From NCBI GenBank assembly GCA_029968055.1, contig JASCNX010000004.1, positions 124,001 through 188,000 on the forward strand: DNA of 64,000 nucleotides. The letters are read 5' to 3'. Origin of the DNA: Xenophilus aerolatus (GTDB lineage: Bacteria; Pseudomonadota; Gammaproteobacteria; Burkholderiales; Burkholderiaceae_C). The notes beneath the pieces were generated by a model, which did not search any database, had not been told where the DNA came from, and saw only the letters and a program-made list of their open reading frames with translations. Below, in pieces: positions 58,641 through 64,000 of this stretch (positions are counted from its first letter, which is position 1; the number at the start of each line of letters is the position of its first letter). The position numbers were made by a program, and so were the translations under genes.

Positions 58641-60152
58641 TCAACGGGCGGGGCGGATCAATGCGTATTGCGCCCATTCACCGCGCCGGAACAGGACGCT
58701 GATCGGCTTGGATTTGTCGGACTTGGCCAGAGCGGCATCGAACTCCTTGACGTTCGCCACCTCGACGTTGCCGACCGCCATGATGACGTCGCCTTCGCGC
58801 AAGCCTGCGCGCGCAGCGGCCTCGGAGGCAGCCTCGACACGCACGCCGCCGCGCAACTTGAGTTCCTTCTTCTGCGCATCGCTGAGTTCGTTGACGAGAA
58901 GGCCCAGCGCCTTCGCAGCGGCCGAGGCCGACGACGGCTTGGGGGCGGGCTCCTCGCGGGCCGCGGCAGGGCGTGCCGGCTTGTCCGGTTCCAGTTCGGC
59001 TACGGTGACCGTGAGATCCTTGGTCGCGCCGCGGCGGAACACCGTCAGCGTGCTCTTGGTGCCGGGCTTGGTGTTGCCCACGAGGCGCGGCAGATCGCTC
59101 GGCTTCTCGATCGCTCGGCCGTCGAACTTGACGATGATGTCGCCCGCTTCGACGCCCGCCTTCTCGCCCGGAGAACCGGCCTCGACGCCGCGCACCAGTG
59201 CGCCCTGCGCCTTGCCCAGGCCGATCGATTCGGCCACGTCCTTCGTGACCTGGTCGATCTGCACACCGATGCGGCCCCGCGAAACGCGGCCCGAGGTGCG
59301 CAACTGGTCGCTGACGCGGATCGCCTCGTCGATCGGGATCGAGAACGAGATGCCCATGAAGCCGCCCGAGCGCGAGTAGATCTGGCTGTTGATGCCGACC
59401 ACCTCGCCGCGCATGTTGATCAGCGGGCCGCCCGAGTTGCCGGGGTTGATCGCCACGTCGGTCTGGATGAAGGGCAGGTAATCCCCGGTGTCGCGCTGCT
59501 TGGCGCTCACGATGCCGGCCGTCACGGTGTTTTCCAGGCCAAAGGGCGAGCCGATGGCCATCACCCACTCGCCGACCCGCAGGCGCGAGATGTCGCCCAC
59601 CTTCACCGCGGGCAGGCCGGTGGCCTCGATCTTGACCACGGCGACGTCGGTGCGCTTGTCGGCCCCCACGATCTTGGCCTTGAACTCGCGCTTGTCGGGC
59701 AGGGTGACCAGCACCTCCGACGCATCCTCGACCACATGCGCGTTGGTCATCACATAGCCGTCGGGCGTGAGGATGAAACCCGAGCCGACGCCGCGCGGCC
59801 GCTCCTCTTCCTGGGGCTGTTGCGGCCGATTGGGCCGTGGCCCCTGCCGCGGCACGCCGGGGATGGGCTGGCCGAAGAAGCGCCGGAAGAACTCCTGCAT
59901 CTCCTCGTCCATCTCGCCGTTGCCGCCGCGCTGCGCCACGCGCTCCACCGTGCGGATGTTGACCACCGACGGCCCCACCTGGTCCACCAGGTCGGTGAAA
60001 TCCGGCAAGGTGCGCGTCGGCGCCGCAGGCTGCGGCGCCGACTGCGCGAAGGCCGGTGTCACCGGCGCCTGCGCGGCCGCCAGGGCTCCCACGGCCAGCG
60101 CGCCGGCGATCAGCCGCGCGTGAAGTTTCTTGCCCTCGGGTTGGAACATCAT
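58641..60152 (-). CDS. mucD: DegP/MucD-type periplasmic serine protease
   Basis: The 503-residue HtrA protease degrades or refolds damaged envelope proteins. It has a signal peptide (about 1-37), a trypsin-like domain with the triad in TNAHVV (His), TDVAVVKI (Asp) and GNSGGP (Ser), and two C-terminal PDZ domains. A Pro/Arg-rich loop precedes the His. It is last in the rpoE-rseA-rseB-mucD group, as in many betaproteobacteria, and should be induced by envelope stress. The ATG at 60152 is followed by a second ATG, with only a weak ribosome binding site. Confidence 0.96.
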   Translation of the reverse strand: MMFQPEGKKLHARLIAGALAVGALAAAQAPVTPAFAQSAPQPAAPTRTLPDFTDLVDQVGPSVVNIRTVERVAQRGGNGEMDEEMQEFFRRFFGQPIPGVPRQGPRPNRPQQPQEEERPRGVGSGFILTPDGYVMTNAHVVEDASEVLVTLPDKREFKAKIVGADKRTDVAVVKIEATGLPAVKVGDISRLRVGEWVMAIGSPFGLENTVTAGIVSAKQRDTGDYLPFIQTDVAINPGNSGGPLINMRGEVVGINSQIYSRSGGFMGISFSIPIDEAIRVSDQLRTSGRVSRGRIGVQIDQVTKDVAESIGLGKAQGALVRGVEAGSPGEKAGVEAGDIIVKFDGRAIEKPSDLPRLVGNTKPGTKSTLTVFRRGATKDLTVTVAELEPDKPARPAAAREEPAPKPSSASAAAKALGLLVNELSDAQKKELKLRGGVRVEAASEAAARAGLREGDVIMAVGNVEVANVKEFDAALAKSDKSKPISVLFRRGEWAQYALIRPAR

Positions 60153-60246
60153 CGAACTGCTTTCAGGAATGAATAGGGATTCAGGACAGTGCTCTGAATT
60201 GTCCTGGCCGCTTTGGTTCAGCGCTCGTCGGCCAGGGCCGCGGATT

Positions 60247-61344
60247 TCAGCGATTGCGCACCAGATTGCGCGCAAAGGCCTCCAGCGTCTGTGGCGGCAC
60301 CTCGCCAACGGCCGTGAGCCACCAGTCGCCCTGCCCGTCCGGGATGCGCCGCGTCAGGGTGTTGGTGGCGCCGAGCGCCATCGTGCCTTCCTGCTGCGGA
60401 TGCTGGGCATCGTAGGGCTCGACGAACAGCGACACGGTGGCCAGCCCGTCGGAAAAGGTCCACTGCATCGTGCGCTCACCCGGCTCGGCCCCGCGGGCCG
60501 TGAGCGCCCGGCGGTAGCAACTCACGGGCTTGAAGCCGGCGACCACGCCGCGCAGCGACCAGCCCTCGGCGGCGGCCGTCGTGCGCTCCAACTCCGACCG
60601 CTCGACGCGATAGCCGGCGGTGTTGTTCATCATCTGTGCGAGCGCATGCGTCTTCACGGGCGCGTCGAGCTGCAGCTCGGAAAAGGCGGACTGCTCGACG
60701 ATGCGCCCCTCCGCATCCAGCGTCTGCAGCTTGAGCACCAGGCCCGAGCGCCGTTCGCTCCACACCCGGTAGCCGAAACGCAGCGCGTCGCGCGGCGCCA
60801 GTTGCACCACGTCGGCGTCGATCCCCGCCACTCGGCCCTTGCCCAGCAGGCGTGCGCCGTACAGTTCGGCGATTGCCGATTCCGAGGCGCCTAGCAGGTT
60901 GGGGAAGACGTCGAAGTTCTCGCGCCGCTCGCTCTTGATGAGCTTGGCCTCCGGCAGGAAGGTCATCACGACGTCGTTGCGACGGAAGGTGGAGCGCGGC
61001 GGGCCGGACAGTGTTTCTACCCGCTCGATCTGCAAGTCGGCCTCGCAGGCGTGCCAGATGCGCGCACTCGAGAGGTTGCCCGCGGCCGCCGTGACGACGA
61101 AGGTGCCCACGTAGTTGGTGCGTCGCGCGGCCAGATGCATGCGACGCAGCCAATCGATCACTCCGTAGCTGGCGGGATCGGCCGCAGCCTGCGCGACGGC
61201 CGCCTCCTGGTGGGCGCGTGCAGGACCTGGCGCCTGATCGCGGCCCGCCCAGACGGCAGGCGCGACCGTGCAGCCGACGGCCGCCACGACTGCGGCGGCC
61301 AGCCGCGCGGAGGCGGAATGCCAGACAGGCGACTCGGGGTTCAT
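60247..61344 (-). CDS. rseB: Sigma-E regulatory protein RseB/MucB
   Basis: The 365-residue periplasmic protein binds the anti-sigma factor and protects it from cleavage until lipoproteins or mislocalised LPS appear. It has a signal peptide (cleavage near VWA), then the MucB/RseB lipid-binding domain (about 60-250) with the YVGTFVV start motif, and a C-terminal domain. It is encoded between rseA and mucD. Confidence 0.93.
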   Translation of the reverse strand: MNPESPVWHSASARLAAAVVAAVGCTVAPAVWAGRDQAPGPARAHQEAAVAQAAADPASYGVIDWLRRMHLAARRTNYVGTFVVTAAAGNLSSARIWHACEADLQIERVETLSGPPRSTFRRNDVVMTFLPEAKLIKSERRENFDVFPNLLGASESAIAELYGARLLGKGRVAGIDADVVQLAPRDALRFGYRVWSERRSGLVLKLQTLDAEGRIVEQSAFSELQLDAPVKTHALAQMMNNTAGYRVERSELERTTAAAEGWSLRGVVAGFKPVSCYRRALTARGAEPGERTMQWTFSDGLATVSLFVEPYDAQHPQQEGTMALGATNTLTRRIPDGQGDWWLTAVGEVPPQTLEAFARNLVRNR

Positions 61345-61367
61345 CGAACGGCAGCTTCGCACGGGCC

Positions 61368-62063
61368 TCAGCGGGACGGTGCCTCGAAGGTGGCATTGCG
61401 CAGGAAACCCGAAGGCATCTGCGACGCACCGCCGGCCTGCTGGTGGGCCTCGAGCAGCTCGTCCAGCCGGGGATTGCGCAGCATCACCTGCGGCGCGCCA
61501 TTGCCCACCAGCACCCGCGTGCGGCTGAGCGGCGCCGCCGCTCCGGTCGTGGCAGAAGCGGCCAGGATCGACCCTCCAGGCGAAGCAATGCCCGCAACGG
61601 CGGGCTCCGTGCGCGCCGGCGCCTGGGGCGCCTGCAACGCGAGCTGGGCGCCGCCCACCGCAGTCGGTGCCGGACCCTGCCCCAACCACGTCCAGCCGAT
61701 CGCAGCCGCTGCCGCGATGGTTGCAACGCCGGCCACCATCTTCCAGCGGAAAACGGGCTCGTTGGCCGCCTCGGCCAGCACCGGCAGCGGTGCGGCCGCC
61801 GCAACCGACACGACTGGCCGGACCACGGACTCGGCGGCCAGGCGCTGCTGCAGCCGGGCCATGAACACCCCGGAGTCGGTGCACGGCGCATGGGCGCCCG
61901 TGCGCAACACCTCGCCCACGAGGTGATAGACCTGCCAGCTCGCTCGCAATTCGGCGCCCGAGCCCAGCTCGTCCACCGCCCGCGCGAAATCTTCGCCTTC
62001 CAGCTGACCATCGGCCAGCGCCGACACCTTTTCCAGCGATTCCGATCCGTTCGTGTGCTTCAT
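61368..62063 (-). CDS. rseA: Sigma-E anti-sigma factor RseA/MucA
   Basis: This 231-residue protein has an N-terminal cytoplasmic sigma-binding domain (SLEKVSALADGQLEGEDFARAV ...), one membrane helix (about 108-127; MVAGVATIAAAAAIGWTWLG) and a periplasmic Ala/Pro-rich tail. It sequesters RpoE at the membrane. The ATG at 62063 gives MKHTNGSESLEK; a GTG three codons upstream is possible. It begins 15 bases after rpoE. Confidence 0.92.
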   Translation of the reverse strand: MKHTNGSESLEKVSALADGQLEGEDFARAVDELGSGAELRASWQVYHLVGEVLRTGAHAPCTDSGVFMARLQQRLAAESVVRPVVSVAAAAPLPVLAEAANEPVFRWKMVAGVATIAAAAAIGWTWLGQGPAPTAVGGAQLALQAPQAPARTEPAVAGIASPGGSILAASATTGAAAPLSRTRVLVGNGAPQVMLRNPRLDELLEAHQQAGGASQMPSGFLRNATFEAPSR

Positions 62064-62078
62064 ATCGTCCACCTGTGA

Positions 62079-62756
62079 TCACCAACGCTTGCCGGACTGG
62101 TTGTCCAGCAGCGGCTTCACCCGCGCCGAGATGGCCTCCCGCGCCCGGAAGATGCGCGAACGCACCGTCCCGATGGGGCAGTTCATGACCTCGGCGATCT
62201 CTTCATAGCTCAAGCCCTCGATCTCGCGCAGGGTCACGGCCTGGCGCAGTTCCGCCGGCAACGCTTCCATGGCAGCGCTCACCGCGGCCGCAATCTCGTT
62301 GGCGGCCAGCACGGATTCGGGGGTTTCGTCGCTGATTGGTTCGTTTCCGGGCCTGTAAGTTTCATCATCGTCGTCGCCGGCGCCACGCAGCGCCGCTTCC
62401 GGGATGGTCGGGTCGCGCTTCATGTCCACCAGCGCTTTTTTCGCGGTGTTGACGGCGATCCGGTACAGCCAGGTGTAGAACTGCGCCTCACCGCGGAACT
62501 GGTGCAGGGCCCGGTAGGCGCGGATGAAGGTTTCCTGCGCGATGTCCTCGACCAGGTCGACATCGCGCACCATCCGGCCGATGAGCCGCTCGATGCGACG
62601 CTGGTACTTCAGCACCAGCAGCTCGAAGGCCTTGCCGTCGCCGGCCACCGTCCGCTGGACGAGCTGGAAATCGGGATCGACCGGCCGCACCGGCGCGGCG
62701 GCTGCCGCGTCGGGCAGCTCGCCCGAAGGCGGCGGGGGCGGCGCGGACGAGGTCAT
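62079..62756 (-). CDS. rpoE: ECF sigma factor RpoE (AlgU type)
   Basis: The 225-residue sigma factor directs envelope-stress transcription. Region 2 (FELLVLKYQRRIERLIGRM ... DIAQETFIRAYRAL) and region 4 (LREIEGLSYEEIAEVMNCPIGTVRSRIFRARE) are intact. A Pro/Ala-rich leader of about 25 residues precedes region 2. Its ATG overlaps the stop of the ygfX-like gene by four bases. Confidence 0.96.
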   Translation of the reverse strand: MTSSAPPPPPSGELPDAAAAAPVRPVDPDFQLVQRTVAGDGKAFELLVLKYQRRIERLIGRMVRDVDLVEDIAQETFIRAYRALHQFRGEAQFYTWLYRIAVNTAKKALVDMKRDPTIPEAALRGAGDDDDETYRPGNEPISDETPESVLAANEIAAAVSAAMEALPAELRQAVTLREIEGLSYEEIAEVMNCPIGTVRSRIFRAREAISARVKPLLDNQSGKRW

Positions 62757-63244
62757 GCAGGGAGATCGGGGGTGCGGGGCGCCGGCACGGCGCCGACGTC
62801 GGTTGGAAGCCCGGCGTCTTGCGGGGCCGGGGCGCGGCAATATACCGCACGGCGCAATGCGTTCCAGCGCTCGGGTGCCGCAGCGCGGTCCAGCCAGAGC
62901 CATTGCGCGGCGCGACCGGCTTCCTGCAGGCGCAACAGCAGCGTGCCTTGCAAATCGAGCGCCACCGCTGCCACTGCCATGCCCATGGGCCGCGCGCCCG
63001 AGAGGGACCAGAACGCCCCGTCCCAGTGCAAAGCCCGCGGCGTGCGGGGTCTCAGCGCCCACGCCAGCGCCAGGGAGGCAACGATGGCAGCGCCCAGCAC
63101 CAGCGCCCAGCGCGCTCCATTGCCTTCGTTTTGGTAACACCACCCGACGGTGCAGCCCGCGCCGGCGGCCCAGATGACCCAGAGAATGGCATGGCCGACG
63201 CGCGAACGCCCCACCGGATAGCTCACCGATGGGGCGCTGTGCAT
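62753..63244 (-). CDS. YgfX-like membrane protein (CptA toxin family)
   Basis: The 163-residue protein has two adjacent membrane helices (about 17-37 and 46-64) and a C-terminal cytoplasmic part with WLWLDRAAAPERWNALRRAV, which resembles YgfX/CptA. In E. coli that protein is described as affecting cytoskeletal proteins and is encoded next to sdhE. Here it lies between fabF and rpoE and overlaps rpoE by ATGA, so it is translationally coupled to the sigma factor. The family call rests on the layout and the LDR motif only. Confidence 0.72.
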   Translation of the reverse strand: MHSAPSVSYPVGRSRVGHAILWVIWAAGAGCTVGWCYQNEGNGARWALVLGAAIVASLALAWALRPRTPRALHWDGAFWSLSGARPMGMAVAAVALDLQGTLLLRLQEAGRAAQWLWLDRAAAPERWNALRRAVYCRAPAPQDAGLPTDVGAVPAPRTPDLPA

Positions 63245-63266
63245 GCGGGCGAAGCGTTCCGGCGGG

Positions 63267-64000
63267 TCAGACGCGCTTGAACACCAGGGTGCCGTTGGTG
63301 CCGCCGAACCCGAAGTTGTTCTTCACGGCCACATCGATCTTCATGTCCCGCGCTTCGTTGGCGCAGTAGTCCAGGTCGCATTCGGGGTCCTGGTTGAAGA
63401 TGTTGATGGTCGGCGGGCTCTTCTGGTGGTGCACGGCCAGCACCGTGAACACCGACTCGATGCCGCCGGCACCACCCAGCAGGTGGCCCGTCATCGACTT
63501 GGTCGAGTTCACGACAAGCTTCCTGGCATGGCTGCCGAAAGCGTTCTTGATCGCGTTCGTCTCGTTGAGGTCGCCCAGCGGCGTCGAGGTGCCATGCGCG
63601 TTGAGGTAATTCACCTCGTCGGCATTGATGCCGGCGTTGCGCAGCGCGGCTTCCATCGAGCGGCGCGGACCGTCGACGTTGGGCGCTGTCATGTGATACG
63701 CGTCGGCACTCATGCCGAAGCCGACCAGCTCCGCATAGATCTTCGCGCCCCGGGCCTTGGCATGCTCGTACTCTTCGATCACCAGCACGCCGGCACCCTC
63801 GCCGAGCACGAAGCCGTCGCGGTCCTTGTCCCATGGACGCGAGGCCGTGGCCGGGTCGTCGTTGCGTGTGCTCAAGGCACGGGCCGCGGCGAAACCACCG
63901 ATGCCCAAGGGCGAGACGGTCGACTCGGCACCGCCGGCCACCATGACATCGGCATCTCCGGCCTGGATCAGCCGGGCCGACAGCCCGATCGCGTGCAGCC
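63267..64000 (-). CDS. fabF: 3-oxoacyl-[acyl-carrier-protein] synthase II (partial)
   Basis: The C-terminal part of FabF, which elongates fatty acids by condensing malonyl-ACP with acyl-ACP. The visible portion includes both catalytic histidine motifs ([10 protein letters not shown] and [13 protein letters not shown]) and the GTNGTLVF end. The gene continues past the right edge of the window, so the catalytic cysteine and N-terminus are not seen. It lies 22 bases upstream of the ygfX-like gene. Confidence 0.95.
   Translation of the reverse strand, partial: LHAIGLSARLIQAGDADVMVAGGAESTVSPLGIGGFAAARALSTRNDDPATASRPWDKDRDGFVLGEGAGVLVIEEYEHAKARGAKIYAELVGFGMSADAYHMTAPNVDGPRRSMEAALRNAGINADEVNYLNAHGTSTPLGDLNETNAIKNAFGSHARKLVVNSTKSMTGHLLGGAGGIESVFTVLAVHHQKSPPTINIFNQDPECDLDYCANEARDMKIDVAVKNNFGFGGTNGTLVFKRV

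Overview
The window is GC-rich, densely coded chromosomal DNA from a betaproteobacterium, most likely a member of the Comamonadaceae in the Variovorax/Acidovorax range. The evidence is the gene order (asd-fimV-truA-trpF-trpB-trpA-accD; mdh-tam-lyase-acnB facing GntR-sdhCDAB-sdhE-gltA; rpoE-rseA-rseB-mucD-lepA-lepB-rnc-era-recO-pdxJ-acpS-nagZ), the protein sequences themselves, and short GCTA..TAGC palindromes of a kind I associate with that family. No rRNA, tRNA, CRISPR array, insertion sequence or prophage was recognised. Almost everything is core or near-core genome, so the unexplained signals lie mainly in intergenic and leader DNA.

Layout, left to right. 0.2-3.8 kb: TRAP transporter permeases dctQ-dctM, with the binding-protein gene dctP convergent to them across a shared terminator. 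4-7 kb: the isoprenoid precursor operon xseB-ispA-dxs on the minus strand. 7-9.5 kb: an orphan Rieske oxygenase with an unusual structured leader, then an EamA exporter. 9.6-13.9 kb: a sulfurtransferase followed by a DUF2796 / ABC ATPase / FtsX-like permease / DUF3299 operon that looks like a metal-related envelope system. 14-20 kb: a DUF3300 lipoprotein with an enormous Gln-rich tail, a GNAT acetyltransferase, a GH15 glycosidase and an FAD monooxygenase.

20-32.7 kb is a TCA-cycle island. acnB, a small periplasmic protein, a CitE-like lyase, tam and mdh run leftward. A GntR regulator, sdhCDAB, sdhE and gltA run rightward. A perfect 12-bp palindrome sits in the divergent mdh/GntR promoter region and is a plausible operator for both arms. 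32.9-46.4 kb: a LysR regulator, leuCDB, asd, fimV, truA, trpFBA and accD (leucine, aspartate-family and tryptophan biosynthesis plus fatty-acid initiation). 46.4-49.4 kb: a YggT membrane protein, a LON-N domain protein and lysS. 49.4-64 kb, all minus strand: the envelope-stress sigma factor cluster fabF(partial)-ygfX-like-rpoE-rseA-rseB-mucD, then lepA-lepB-DUF4845-rnc-era-unknown-recO-pdxJ-acpS-nagZ.

Most interesting observations: (1) a family of hairpin-forming repeats built on a GCGTCCTCTGCG-type core, three copies, all between genes of operons (ABC operon, leuC/leuD, leuD/leuB); (2) a Rieske-gene leader with four copies of the self-complementary hexamer GCCGGC, able to form mutually exclusive structures, one of them terminator-like; (3) two further leaders in which an intrinsic terminator lies between a candidate promoter and the gene start (dctP, lepA); (4) a DnaA-box-like cluster upstream of lepA; (5) the DUF2796-ABC-DUF3299 system. 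None of these could be tested by search here, and their novelty is unverified.
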